Shown piece by piece: positions 1 through 8,407 of a stretch of DNA of 53,479 nt. This DNA comes from Mogibacterium pumilum. Its GTDB lineage: Bacteria; Bacillota; Clostridia; Peptostreptococcales; Anaerovoracaceae. The notes beneath the pieces are model-generated. The model searched no databases, was not told the DNA's origin, and saw only the letters and a list, made by a program, of their open reading frames with translations. Numbering within the stretch: position 1 is the stretch's first letter; each line of letters opens with the position of its first letter. The stretch spans positions 801,209 through 854,687 of the forward strand of contig NZ_CP016199.1 in NCBI RefSeq assembly GCF_002243385.1. The letters are read 5' to 3'. The translations under genes and the position numbers were made by a program.

Positions 1-804
1 AATATAGGAAGACTCGTTCCTCAGGTGGTTTATTACTTTGCAGCTTATAAGAGTCTTGTTGATGCAGGTGAGATTAAGCTAGGTGATGCAGTTGACTGTA
101 CAGTTCCGACTGGAAACTTTGGAGACATCATGGCTGGATACCTCGCTAAGCAGATGGGACTTCCAGTTGGAAAGCTAATCTGTGCTTCCAATAAGAACGA
201 CGTGCTTACAGAGTTCCTCGAGACGGGACACTATGACAAGAAGAGAGAATTTTACAAGACATCATCCCCATCGATGGACATCCTCGTATCAAGTAACCTT
301 GAGAGACTGCTGTTCTTCGTGTGCGGATCTGACAAGACTATGGAGTATATGAAGTCACTTGCTGAAACTGGAGAGTATCAGATAAGCGAGGAAGAGCTGT
401 CCAAAATCAAGAGTGATTTTGTAGGTTGTGCATGCTCGGATGAAGAGGGTTCAGCTGCTATCGGCAAGCTGTTCAAGGATGCGAGATATGTTATGGATAC
501 GCATACCGCCATCGCATGGGCTGCATCAGATAAGTTCATCGGTGAGGGAGTGTCGGATGCTAAGAATGTAGTTCTATCAACTGCTTCTCCATACAAGTTT
601 ACGGGTTCGGTTCTCGTGGCACTTGGAGTGGAAGCGTCGGGAGATGACAGAGCTGATATGGAGAGGCTATCAGAGCTTACAGGAACTGAAATTCCTCGAC
701 CTCTTCGAGATATATTTGAAAGAGAAGTTAAGCATAGGGATATTATCGACGTTGACGAGATGAAAGTTAAAGTCGTGAAATATGCTTGTGAAGGTAAGGA
801 GTAG
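1..804 (+). CDS. thrC: Threonine synthase, C-terminal part (5' end outside window)
   Basis: Threonine synthase converts O-phosphohomoserine to threonine with pyridoxal phosphate (PLP). The reading frame is open from base 1, and the first residues (NIGRLVPQ, followed by VVYYFAAY) match the conserved block of the long bacterial threonine synthases, so the start and the PLP lysine lie upstream of the window. About 267 residues are visible. The segment with PTGNFGDIMAGY is the glycine-rich phosphate-binding region of fold-type II PLP enzymes. The gene stops at TAG 802-804, three bases before the next gene, so the two are probably co-transcribed. An in-frame GTG at 25 is not the real start. The family call is firm; nothing can be said about the missing N-terminus. 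Confidence 0.93.
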   Translation, partial: NIGRLVPQVVYYFAAYKSLVDAGEIKLGDAVDCTVPTGNFGDIMAGYLAKQMGLPVGKLICASNKNDVLTEFLETGHYDKKREFYKTSSPSMDILVSSNLERLLFFVCGSDKTMEYMKSLAETGEYQISEEELSKIKSDFVGCACSDEEGSAAIGKLFKDARYVMDTHTAIAWAASDKFIGEGVSDAKNVVLSTASPYKFTGSVLVALGVEASGDDRADMERLSELTGTEIPRPLRDIFEREVKHRDIIDVDEMKVKVVKYACEGKE

Positions 805-807
805 AAG

Positions 808-1245
808 GTGGATAGTAGGTACCTTATAGTAGATAAAAAAATTCTGCCCGAATACTTCGAGAAAGTCGTTGAAGCAAGTCGGCTACTTGCCGAGTGCGAG
901 GTTACCGACATCAGTGAAGCGGTGCGTACAGTGGGTATTTCGCGTAGTACGTATTACAAGTACAAAGACTACGTGATGGAGCTGAGTGCCAAGAAGACGA
1001 GTAAGAAGGCGATTATCTCCATGCAGCTACGCCATGAGGCAGGTGTGCTGGAGAAACTTATTCGCGTTATAGCTAGTCACTCATACAGCATATGGACGAT
1101 CAATCAGAGTCCGCCAGTGAACAACATCGCGACGGTTATAATAACCCTCAATATGGATGATGCGACATGCGGTCTCGAACAACTCATACTGGATATGAGG
1201 AAGACGGAAGGTATAAAAAAAGCTAATCTTATCGGCATAGAATAG
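808..1245 (+). CDS. ACT-domain protein of the PheB/UPF0735 family
   Basis: A 145-residue protein with a short N-terminal region resembling a helix-turn-helix (SEAVRTVGISRSTYYKYKD, about residues 30-50) and a C-terminal ACT domain from about residue 70 (LRHEAGVLEKLIRVIASH, then INQSPPVNNIATVIITLN). ACT domains bind amino acids, and members of this family are commonly found beside threonine or phenylalanine pathway genes, which fits the thrC neighbour three bases upstream. The start is GTG at 808, with AAGGAG about seven bases before it. The natural guess is an amino-acid-sensing accessory or regulator for the threonine branch. That role is inferred; no catalytic residues are visible and the family has no settled biochemical function that I know of. 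Confidence 0.85.
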   Translation: MDSRYLIVDKKILPEYFEKVVEASRLLAECEVTDISEAVRTVGISRSTYYKYKDYVMELSAKKTSKKAIISMQLRHEAGVLEKLIRVIASHSYSIWTINQSPPVNNIATVIITLNMDDATCGLEQLILDMRKTEGIKKANLIGIE

Positions 1246-1283
1246 AATTTTTCAATAGCAAACCCGTATACAATGCTGTTTGT

Positions 1284-1310
1284 TTGACACAATATTACAA
1301 ATAATATACT
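1284..1310 (+). promoter_or_regulatory. Probable sigma-A-type promoter upstream of the selenium LysR gene
   Basis: TTGACA at 1284-1289 is a perfect -35 box. TATACT at 1305-1310 fits a -10 box, but the spacer is 15 bases, shorter than the usual 17. Transcription would start near 1316, just before the hairpin at 1327-1354. Confidence 0.5.
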
Positions 1311-1326
1311 ATTTAGAATAGCTAAC

Positions 1327-1358
1327 AGGAGTGTTTCATTAGCGAGGCGCTCCTTTTT
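1327..1358 (+). terminator. Hairpin with U-run between promoter and lysR start
   Basis: AGGAGTGT (1327-1334) pairs with GCGCTCCT (1347-1354), including two G-U pairs, and is followed by five T's (1354-1358). It can terminate the thrC/ACT-domain transcript. Because it lies downstream of the promoter at 1284-1310 and upstream of the LysR start at 1381, it could also act as an attenuator in the lysR leader. The sequence alone cannot separate the two. Confidence 0.6.
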
Positions 1359-1380
1359 ATTTAAGGGTAAGGGAGGAAAG

Positions 1381-2280
1381 ATGGATTTTAAACAAATTGA
1401 AGCTTTTGTAAATGTTGTTAGGTTTAAGAGCTTTAGTCGTGCGGCAGATGCGACATTCTTTACCCAGCCAACTATCAGTACACACATAAGCTCGCTTGAG
1501 AAGGAACTCAACACTAAGCTGCTCGATAGAAAGGGCAGAACTGTTGAGATGACGCCTCATGGTCAGAAGTTCTACCAGTATGCTGTTGAGATGGTTAATG
1601 CTAGAGCACAGGCTATCGAAGCGCTTGATAATGGTGATGATAACCTGGATGGAGTTTTGGAGCTACAAACCTCTACCGTACCAGGAATTGCATTTCTTCC
1701 TGAAGTTATTCGAAAGTTCACAGATGCTCATCCTTGCACTCAGTTCTATATTGAGATGAATGACAGCAAGGCAACAGTTGAAAGCCTTCTCGAGAGACGT
1801 GGTGAAATCGGATTTATAGGCGAATATGTTGCTGAGCCAGGTATTGAGGTGCATGAAATATTCCATGACCGTTCAGTCCTGCTAGTTCCAGGAACGTATG
1901 AGACTGATAAGGACACAATTACACTTGAGGAGATGTCCAAGCTTCCGCTCATCTGGAGAGAAAACGGTTCTGCAACTCGTAAGTCTTTCGAGGATACGGT
2001 TGCTTCTAAAGGTTTTGATAAGAATAACTTTAGAGTGATTTCTAGAACTAATGACCTCAACCTGATTATGCGTCTCGTTGCAAATAACGTTGGGGCAGCG
2101 ATACTATCCGAGAAGACCGTCAACAAGGTCGTAAGGTCGGAGGAGTTTAAGGTTCTTAAAATCGATGGATTTGATAAGCTTCGCAGCTTCTACATGATTA
2201 CGCTCAAGAATGTATTCCTTTCGCCAGTTGCTGAGGCGTTTAGAAAGTTCGTACTAGAGAATGCAGAGCAGCACAAGTAA
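1381..2280 (+). CDS. LysR-type regulator of the selenium-metabolism-associated group
   Basis: A 299-residue LysR-family regulator. The N-terminal winged helix-turn-helix (residues 1-60) reads MDFKQIEAFVNVVRFKSFSR and continues with TFFTQPTISTHISSLEKEL, the classical DNA-recognition helix. Residues 90-290 form the periplasmic-binding-protein-like effector domain. A LysR subgroup recurrently found beside selD/selA/selB in Clostridia has this N-terminal style, and here the gene lies head-to-tail against the selD/desulfurase unit with a shared terminator between. The ATG at 1381 has GGGAGG just upstream. The effector is unknown; a selenium or sulfur metabolite is the reasonable guess. That it controls the neighbouring selenium genes is inferred from position only. 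Confidence 0.85.
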   Translation: MDFKQIEAFVNVVRFKSFSRAADATFFTQPTISTHISSLEKELNTKLLDRKGRTVEMTPHGQKFYQYAVEMVNARAQAIEALDNGDDNLDGVLELQTSTVPGIAFLPEVIRKFTDAHPCTQFYIEMNDSKATVESLLERRGEIGFIGEYVAEPGIEVHEIFHDRSVLLVPGTYETDKDTITLEEMSKLPLIWRENGSATRKSFEDTVASKGFDKNNFRVISRTNDLNLIMRLVANNVGAAILSEKTVNKVVRSEEFKVLKIDGFDKLRSFYMITLKNVFLSPVAEAFRKFVLENAEQHK

Positions 2281-2322
2281 GGTGCTTTGAAGGCTTGTTA
2301 ATATAATAATCAGATTAGAAAA

Positions 2323-2353
2323 AGCAGGAAGACGAAACAATTCGCTTCCTGCT
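2323..2353. terminator. Bidirectional terminator between convergent lysR and selD
   Basis: AGCAGGAAG (2323-2331) pairs with CTTCCTGCT (2345-2353), extended inward by CGAA/TTCG around an ACAA loop with A2332 bulged. A-rich bases precede it and T-rich bases follow it, so it can work for both converging genes. Confidence 0.8.
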
Positions 2354-2406
2354 ATTTGTTTGTATTGAGTTTTGCCACTAAGCCCTGAAAGGTAAGTGGA
2401 CCAGTG

Positions 2407-3492
2407 CTACTTGTTAAGAATTTCAATGTAGTGCGATGTACGCTTTTTGAATCTTCCGATTACTGCATTTTCGCAGCCCTTCTCTCCGAGCTGATACTGT
2501 AGTCTCTCAAGCTCTGGCTCCTTAACCGCGAGGAGCAGTCCACCTGAAGTCTGTGGGTCGTATAGCATATCGATCTGCGCCTGATTTAGACCGACGCTAT
2601 AATCGATGACATCCTTTTCAAGGAAAGCCATGTTGTTGTGTGCTCCGCCAGGAAGGATGCCCTGTGATGCGAATTCTAGCACACGATCCATGAGAGGCAC
2701 TCTCTCGGTGAAAATCTCTAGTGTCACGTCACCTGATTTTGCCATCTCGGCACCGTGGCCAAGTAGACCGAAGCCAGTGATGTCCGTACAACCGTTAACC
2801 TTTACACCAGCAGTAGCTTCAAAAGCATATCTGTTGAGTTCTGCCATGGTATCGCTGAGAGCTCTACTTTCTGCGACGCTCAGTAGGCTTACCTTATCAG
2901 CACTTGTGAGAACTCCAGAACCAATCTTCTTGGTGATTACGAGGTAATCTCCTTCAGAAGCACTGTTGCTCAGGATATCGTCAGGATGTGCAAACCCTGT
3001 TACGCTGAGTCCGTACTTAGGTTCCTTGTCGTTGATACTGTGACCGCCTGTAGTCATGGCACCGGCCTCATTTACCTTATCGTTTCCACCTTCGAGAATC
3101 GCCTTAACAGCAGCTAGCGGCAGCTTCTCAGGAAAGGTGAGCAGGTTCATAGCGAGCTTAGGTGTTCCACCCATAGCGTAGATATCGCTGAGTGAGTTTG
3201 CTGCAGCAATCTGACCAAACATATATGGATCATCTACGATTGGCGGGAAGAAGTCTATGCTGTTGATTATAGCTAAATCGTCGCTTACCTTATATACACA
3301 AGCATCATCGCTGCTATCAAACCCGACCAAAACCCTCTCGTCGCGAATCTTAGGTAGTTTAGATAATATATCGCTTAGGACTCCCGGTCCTACTTTAGCT
3401 CCTCATCCGCCAGCAGCAGTCATCTCAGTAAGTCTCACATCTTCCAGTGCCATAGGTATGGCACAACAAGATTTCTTTTCATTCTCTCCCAT
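2407..3492 (-). CDS. selD: Selenide, water dikinase SelD, with selenocysteine (in-frame UGA at codon 30)
   Basis: SelD makes selenophosphate from selenide and ATP, the selenium donor for SelA. The long open frame (VGFDSSDDACVY onward) lacks the normal N-terminus. Reading upstream in the same frame through a TGA at 3405-3403 restores it: ATG at 3492, then about 25 residues, then TAAGG-U-GAKVGPGVL. This matches the family's catalytic block, where Cys (or Sec) precedes the essential Lys by three residues (here U30 and K33). The ATG at 3492 has AGAGGA and AAAGG upstream. Full length is 361 residues, normal for SelD; a start at the TTG near 3330 would remove the catalytic loop. A hairpin right after the UGA fits a bacterial SECIS. 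The gene follows the cysteine desulfurase on the same strand with a 75-base gap, so the two probably form one operon. Confidence 0.93.
3376..3405 (-). promoter_or_regulatory. Bacterial SECIS-like hairpin with the recoded UGA of selD
   Basis: The UGA occupies 3405-3403. Sixteen bases later comes an apical loop CGGGA (3386-3382) closed by a perfect six-pair stem, TAGGAC (3392-3387) with GTCCTA (3381-3376). Bacterial SECIS elements need a hairpin directly downstream of UGA, with the loop about 16-37 bases away and a G among the first two loop bases. All three conditions are met. SelB encoded in this window would be the reader. Confidence 0.8.
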
Positions 3493-3567
3493 TAGCCTTT
3501 TCCTCTTTCTGTTATTGAATCTAGTTAAATCATATTGCGCTAATAATTGCAACGTATTGCAAAATAT

Positions 3568-4722
3568 CTATAGGCTGCTTGCCATAGCAAGTTCCTCGAT
3601 TGCCTTAAGTGCAATGTCAATTTCTTCATCAGTGTTGAAAGGTCCGATTGAGAATCTGACAGTGCCTTCTGGGAAAGTGTGTAGTGACTCGTGTGCAAGC
3701 GGTGCACAGTGAAGCCCCACTCTCGTGTTTATTCCATACGTGTGTTCAAGATTGAATGCGCATATGCCGTTATCTTTATCTGTAAAATCGATAGAAATTA
3801 CACTTACTCTTCCATCTACCGTAGGCATTCCGGCAAGACACACACCTTTAATATTAGCAATTCCGTCAAGCATCCTGGCAGTTAGTTTTTTCTCATGTGC
3901 GCGAATCTCTTCAAAATGCTCATGCACCCACTTAAGTGCTGCATGAAGTCCGAAGATTCCTGGTAAGTTGAGAGTTCCACTCTCGAATCTGTCTGGAAGT
4001 TCGGAAGGCATCTCAGCCATGTCAGAGTGGCTGCCTGTACCTCCTGAAATCACTGGGATAATATCATCCTTGATATCAGGGTTGATAAGCATCACGCCAA
4101 TTCCCTGCGGTCCGAGAAGTGACTTATGACCTGGAACAGTAAGTCCGTCAATATGGCATTTCTGCATATCTATAGGAGTATTTCCTGCAGTCTGTGCTGC
4201 ATCTACGATAAAGAGCACACCTTCCTCGTGGCATTTCTTTCCTACCTCTTCGATTGGAAGTATAGTTCCGCTCACATTAGAAGCGTGAAGCATAACAACA
4301 GCTCTAATATCAGAGGTGATCATCTCGAGAGCCTTATCAAGTTCAAGCTGTCCGAATTCATTACAAGGCATACAATCATATTGGATTACACCATCCTCCT
4401 GAAGCTGGTGTAACGGTCTATAGACTGCATTGTGTTCCATATGGCTGGTGAGAAATTTATCCCCTTTTCTAGCCAAGCCCTTGATTAAGAAATTAAGAGC
4501 GTATGTGTTGCCAGGTGTAAATATAGCGTTTCTTGCACCGTATCCATTCATCATCGAATCAATAATCGATCTGGTTTCGAGGACTATTTCTGCTGCTGAA
4601 TAAGCTTTTTCGTATCCGCCGCGATTGATGTTGCTACCAATTTTAGTCATGTATTCATATACCGCATTTGCAACCTCTTGTGGCTTTGGGTATGACGTTG
4701 CGCTGTTATCTAGATAAATCAT
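3568..4722 (-). CDS. Cysteine desulfurase / selenocysteine lyase family PLP enzyme
   Basis: A 384-residue class-V aminotransferase-fold enzyme. It begins [17 protein letters not shown], typical of the desulfurase group often found in selenium clusters. The PLP lysine sits in [14 protein letters not shown] near residue 200, the PLP-stacking region carries [11 protein letters not shown], and the reactive cysteine is likely in [12 protein letters not shown] near residue 350. Such enzymes release sulfur from cysteine or selenium from selenocysteine. Directly upstream of selD on the same strand, it may supply reduced selenium to SelD, but a general sulfur-donor role cannot be excluded. The ATG at 4722 is preferred over the TTG immediately before it, because GGGAGG lies six bases ahead of it. 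Confidence 0.87.
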   Translation of the reverse strand: MIYLDNSATSYPKPQEVANAVYEYMTKIGSNINRGGYEKAYSAAEIVLETRSIIDSMMNGYGARNAIFTPGNTYALNFLIKGLARKGDKFLTSHMEHNAVYRPLHQLQEDGVIQYDCMPCNEFGQLELDKALEMITSDIRAVVMLHASNVSGTILPIEEVGKKCHEEGVLFIVDAAQTAGNTPIDMQKCHIDGLTVPGHKSLLGPQGIGVMLINPDIKDDIIPVISGGTGSHSDMAEMPSELPDRFESGTLNLPGIFGLHAALKWVHEHFEEIRAHEKKLTARMLDGIANIKGVCLAGMPTVDGRVSVISIDFTDKDNGICAFNLEHTYGINTRVGLHCAPLAHESLHTFPEGTVRFSIGPFNTDEEIDIALKAIEELAMASSL

Positions 4723-4904
4723 CAAGAGCCTCCCATGAAATAATAGCTTTTAATATTAGAAACGAGTGTTGGTCAAAATTATATCATAAAAATGTTCCAT
4801 AGTTATATTAGTGCTGATTTATATACAAATTAGGTTATTGTAAAGAAAACCGCATAGGCAAATACACTTGAAAGAGTTAATGCCTGCATCAGCACAACTA
4901 TTTG

Positions 4905-4933
4905 TTGATAGCATATGACTTTGATGATATAAT
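4905..4933 (+). promoter_or_regulatory. Promoter of the tRNA-Sec-selA-selB unit
   Basis: TTGATA (4905-4910) and TATAAT (4928-4933) are separated by 17 bases. The predicted start near 4940 lies about 11 bases before the tRNA 5' end. No other good promoter is seen between the tRNA and selA. Confidence 0.75.
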
Positions 4934-4950
4934 GACGAAGTATGTAACTT

Positions 4951-5047
4951 GGGGGTGGATAGGTGCTGGTGTGCCTTACGGTCTTCAAAACCGATATGAG
5001 GAGCTGATACCTTCTCGGGTGGGTTCGATTCCCACGCACTCCCGCCA
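4951..5047 (+). tRNA. selC: Selenocysteine tRNA, anticodon UCA, CCA encoded
   Basis: A 97-base tRNA with all hallmarks of tRNA-Sec. The acceptor is long (GGGGGTGG with GCACTCCC; seven pairs form and the eighth is G4958 opposite G5036). The D stem has six pairs (AGGTGC/GTGCCT) with a four-base loop. The anticodon loop is CTTCAAA with TCA at 4985-4987. A long variable arm pairs GAGGAG with CTTCTC. The T arm is GTGGG-TTCGATT-CCCAC, followed by discriminator G and an encoded CCA. It accepts serine, is converted to Sec-tRNA by SelA and is delivered by SelB. It ends only 25 bases before the selA ATG with no terminator between, so the tRNA is probably cut from a common transcript. Confidence 0.95.
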
Positions 5048-5072
5048 TTTAAGTTTGCATGGGAGAAATAAT

Positions 5073-6479
5073 ATGAAAAGAAATGAAGTTTTACGACAGA
5101 TTCCGAAGATAGATGAGGTGCTTAAAGAGCACCTCTTTTCTAATGCCTTCGAGAAAATCGGAAGAGATGTAGTCACATCGATGGCTAGAAATGTTATTGA
5201 CGAAGTACGTGCAGAGATTTTAGTTTTAAGCGATGAAGCACTTGAGGCGTACGATGTTGCCAAGATAAGTATCGCTGGCATAGCAGATGAGATTAAGGAT
5301 AGACTCGAGGCGGACAAAGTGAATCATCTACACGGAATTATTAACGCTACTGGAACGATCCTACACACGAACCTAGGCAGAGCTCCACTCTGCGAAGATG
5401 CAGTGCGCAATGTAGAGATGGTTTCACGCGGCTACTCAAATCTCGAATATGATGTTAAGCTCGGAAAGCGTGGGTCGAGGCATGATATTTTGCAAGACCT
5501 CATGGTTAAACTGACAGGCGCTGAGGATGTCATGATAGTCAACAATAATGCATCAGCTACGATGCTTGTGCTTTCTGCTATGGCGGAGGGTCACGAGGTC
5601 GTGGTATCGAGAGGTGAACTTGTTGAAATCGGTGGCGCGTTTAGAATTCCTGATATCATGGAGCAGAGTGGTGCGACGCTGCATGAAGTTGGTACTACCA
5701 ACAAGACTAAGCCTAGTGATTACGAGAAGGCGATCAATGAGAACACTGGCGCTCTCATGAAGGTTCACACCAGCAACTACAAGATTATGGGGTTTACTGA
5801 AGAGACTGAACTCGATGAACTGGTTGCCATTGGCAAGGAACATGGACTTCCGGTAATCTTTGATATGGGTAATGGTCTCATGGTGAACCTAGCAGAGTAT
5901 GGACTCGATGAACCTAATGTTCCAGCTTCTCTCAATACAGGCATCGATGTTATCCTATTCAGCGGTGATAAGCTGCTTGGGGGACCGCAGGCTGGAATTA
6001 TCGCTGGAAAGCGCAAATATATCGAGAAGATGAAGAAGCATCCTCTCGCTCGTGCATTGAGAGTAGACAAGATGACTTTTGCAGCGATGGAAGAGACGCT
6101 AAAAAAGTACAGAGACACAAGCGTTGCGATGCGTGATATCCCGGTGCTCCGTATGATCACGACTCCTCGTGAAGTTTTGCTCGAGAGAGCTGAGAAATTA
6201 GCGGGCAAAATCGGTGCAGTAAATGACAAACTCAGCATTAAGATTATCGATGCGGATGACCAGGTTGGTGGCGGATCTGCTCCGATGGTATTCTTGCAAG
6301 GAGTTGCTGTAGCTGTGACATCAGACAAGACTACTACTAAAGGACTTGAGAGAGCTCTTCGAAAGCATAAAATTCCTGTAATTGCAAGGATTCATGAGGA
6401 TGAGCTGCTGTTCTCAGTTAGAACGGTGCTGGATCGCGAGCTCGATTATATCGCAGCTGCATTAGGGGACGTGGAATAG
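5073..6479 (+). CDS. selA: L-seryl-tRNA(Sec) selenium transferase
   Basis: SelA converts seryl-tRNA(Sec) to selenocysteinyl-tRNA(Sec) using selenophosphate and PLP. The protein is 468 residues, the usual length. The N-terminal domain begins MKRNEVLRQIPKIDEVL, followed by INATGTILHTNLGRAPL near residue 90, and the PLP lysine K300 is in SGDKLLGGPQAG. An open frame extends upstream across the tRNA-Sec gene, but the ATG at 5073, preceded by GGGAGA, is the sensible start. The stop at 6477-6479 directly abuts the selB ATG at 6480, so translation of the two is probably coupled. Nothing looks truncated or degenerate. Confidence 0.97.
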   Translation: MKRNEVLRQIPKIDEVLKEHLFSNAFEKIGRDVVTSMARNVIDEVRAEILVLSDEALEAYDVAKISIAGIADEIKDRLEADKVNHLHGIINATGTILHTNLGRAPLCEDAVRNVEMVSRGYSNLEYDVKLGKRGSRHDILQDLMVKLTGAEDVMIVNNNASATMLVLSAMAEGHEVVVSRGELVEIGGAFRIPDIMEQSGATLHEVGTTNKTKPSDYEKAINENTGALMKVHTSNYKIMGFTEETELDELVAIGKEHGLPVIFDMGNGLMVNLAEYGLDEPNVPASLNTGIDVILFSGDKLLGGPQAGIIAGKRKYIEKMKKHPLARALRVDKMTFAAMEETLKKYRDTSVAMRDIPVLRMITTPREVLLERAEKLAGKIGAVNDKLSIKIIDADDQVGGGSAPMVFLQGVAVAVTSDKTTTKGLERALRKHKIPVIARIHEDELLFSVRTVLDRELDYIAAALGDVE

Positions 6480-8387
6480 ATGAAGAATGTAATTATTGGT
6501 ACGGCAGGACACGTTGACCACGGCAAGACTCAGTTGATTAAAGCTCTATCTGGAATCGATACAGACAGACTGTCCGAAGAGAAGAAGCGTGGAATCACAA
6601 TCGAGCTAGGTTTTGCTCATATAGATAATGATGCTGGTTACAACATTGGAGTAATCGACGTTCCTGGCCATGAGAAGTTTATTAAGAACATGCTAGCTGG
6701 AATCAGCGGCGTCGACTTCGTACTATTTGTAGTGGCTGCAGATGAGGGAATCATGCCGCAGACTAAGGAGCACTTTGAGATTCTGCAGGCTCTCGGTATA
6801 GACGATGGAATCGTTGCGATTACCAAGAAAGATATGGTAGACGAAGAATGGCTCGAGATGCTTTTTGAGGATGTTAAGGACTTCTTCAAGGACTCTTTCC
6901 TCGAAAGCAAGCCTATGATAGCTGTGTCTTCCAAGACAGGAGAAAATATCGATGCTCTCAAAGCAGAAATATTAAAGAAGTGCGACCGTGAGTCGAAGAG
7001 ACGTGAGGAGCCGGAACTGTTCAGATTGCCTATAGATAGGACTTTTTCCATGCAGGGGTTTGGAACCGTAGTGACAGGAACTCTCGTAGACGGTGTTCTA
7101 AGGCTCAATGATGAAATGATTATATATCCAGAGGATGTGACTGTAAAGGTTAGAGGGATTCAGACGTATGGCAGCGATACAGACGAAGCGGTTGCTGGAC
7201 AGCGAACTGCCGTGAATCTCTCAGGAATCAAAAAGGAAAATGCGCCTAGAGGTTCGGTGCTAGCAGCACCAGGGGCTGTTACTGTAACCAATATGCTCGA
7301 CGCAGAGATGGGCGTATTTAAGAGCAGTGATAGGCAGATTCTCAACAATAGCAGGGTTCACCTACACACTGGTAGCAAAGAAGTTCTGGCAAAAGTCATC
7401 ATTATGGATCGTGAAGTCATGGTGAGTGGAGATAAGGCATATGTGCAGTTCAGACTTGAAGAACCTATAGCAATAAGAAGAGGTGACAAGTTCATAGTCA
7501 GATTCTATTCTCCAGTAATTACGATTGGTGGTGGTAGAATCCTAGATGCAAACCCGGAGAAACACAAGAGAAATCGTGAAGATGTTATGACTGAGTTTGA
7601 AATACTTGCTAGTGGAGATGTAGATGAAATTGTTTACCTCAAGGCTGGAAAGTGGAAATACTACAAAGAACGGGAACTCGGTCAGGAGCTTGGCCTCACA
7701 GAAGCTGAAGCTAGACATATAATAAAATCACTTGCTGATCATGGCAGGGTGCTAATACTTGCAGATGGCTCTATTGTGAGTGAAGACAAGCTGAAGGTGC
7801 TCGGAGATACGCTTTCCCAAATAATCGATGAATATCACAGTCAGAATCCTATGGTGGAGGGTATTCCGAAGAGAGAGCTGCTTAGTAGATTAAAGGAATA
7901 CAGGCACATCGAGGATGACAAGCTAGGACAGGCTATTATTTATAAGTTCTTAGATTCTGGGATGCTCGAAGACAAGGAGAAGACAATATCGCTTGCGGGC
8001 TTCAAGGTTGAATTTTCTGATGAACAGCTTGCACTCATGGATAAGATTAGTCAGATGTATAGTGAAGCAGGAGTTGAAACTATCAAGAATGAAGAAATCT
8101 ACAAACTAGTAGGTGATAAGAATGTTGCCAGTGCTTTGCAGGCTGAACTCATCTCACAGGGTAAAATCTTTAAGCTTGATGCTAGTTACTACATCGATAC
8201 CAAGGCATGGGATATCGCAGTAGCTGCTGGACGAGAACTTGGAATAGAAAAACCAGAAGGATTTACCTTGGCTGAATATCGTGATAAGCTTGAAATTTCA
8301 AGGAAATTTGCATCTATTTTGTTATCCGCACTTGACAAGTATGGTATAACAGTGTTTAATGGAGAGTATCGAAAGACAATTAAATAG
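6480..8387 (+). CDS. selB: Selenocysteine-specific elongation factor
   Basis: SelB is a GTPase that carries Sec-tRNA to the ribosome at UGA codons marked by a SECIS hairpin. The 635-residue protein opens with the translational GTPase P-loop (GTAGHVDHGKTQL, residues 7-19), then DVPGHEKF (G3) and TKKD (G4). EF-Tu-like domains II and III follow to about residue 350. The remaining roughly 280 residues fit the winged-helix repeats that bind the SECIS RNA (for example LAEYRDKLEISRKFASILLSALDKYG near the C-terminus). Its start touches the selA stop. Its natural target in this window is the selD mRNA. Confidence 0.96.
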   Translation: MKNVIIGTAGHVDHGKTQLIKALSGIDTDRLSEEKKRGITIELGFAHIDNDAGYNIGVIDVPGHEKFIKNMLAGISGVDFVLFVVAADEGIMPQTKEHFEILQALGIDDGIVAITKKDMVDEEWLEMLFEDVKDFFKDSFLESKPMIAVSSKTGENIDALKAEILKKCDRESKRREEPELFRLPIDRTFSMQGFGTVVTGTLVDGVLRLNDEMIIYPEDVTVKVRGIQTYGSDTDEAVAGQRTAVNLSGIKKENAPRGSVLAAPGAVTVTNMLDAEMGVFKSSDRQILNNSRVHLHTGSKEVLAKVIIMDREVMVSGDKAYVQFRLEEPIAIRRGDKFIVRFYSPVITIGGGRILDANPEKHKRNREDVMTEFEILASGDVDEIVYLKAGKWKYYKERELGQELGLTEAEARHIIKSLADHGRVLILADGSIVSEDKLKVLGDTLSQIIDEYHSQNPMVEGIPKRELLSRLKEYRHIEDDKLGQAIIYKFLDSGMLEDKEKTISLAGFKVEFSDEQLALMDKISQMYSEAGVETIKNEEIYKLVGDKNVASALQAELISQGKIFKLDASYYIDTKAWDIAVAAGRELGIEKPEGFTLAEYRDKLEISRKFASILLSALDKYGITVFNGEYRKTIK

Positions 8388-8407
8388 TTACGAAAGGGAG
8401 AACTATA

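Noticed and set aside
378-911. Open frame of 177 codons on the minus strand
   Set aside because: It lies opposite thrC and the ACT-domain gene, is serine-rich and has no family resemblance; a shadow of the real genes.
2407-3330. selD starting at the TTG near 3330
   Set aside because: It removes the catalytic loop and about 54 N-terminal residues; reading through the UGA gives a complete, well-matched protein with a good ribosome site.
4902-5072. N-terminal extension of selA running across the tRNA gene
   Set aside because: The segment is the tRNA-Sec gene in one frame; the ATG at 5073 has a ribosome site and gives the normal SelA length.
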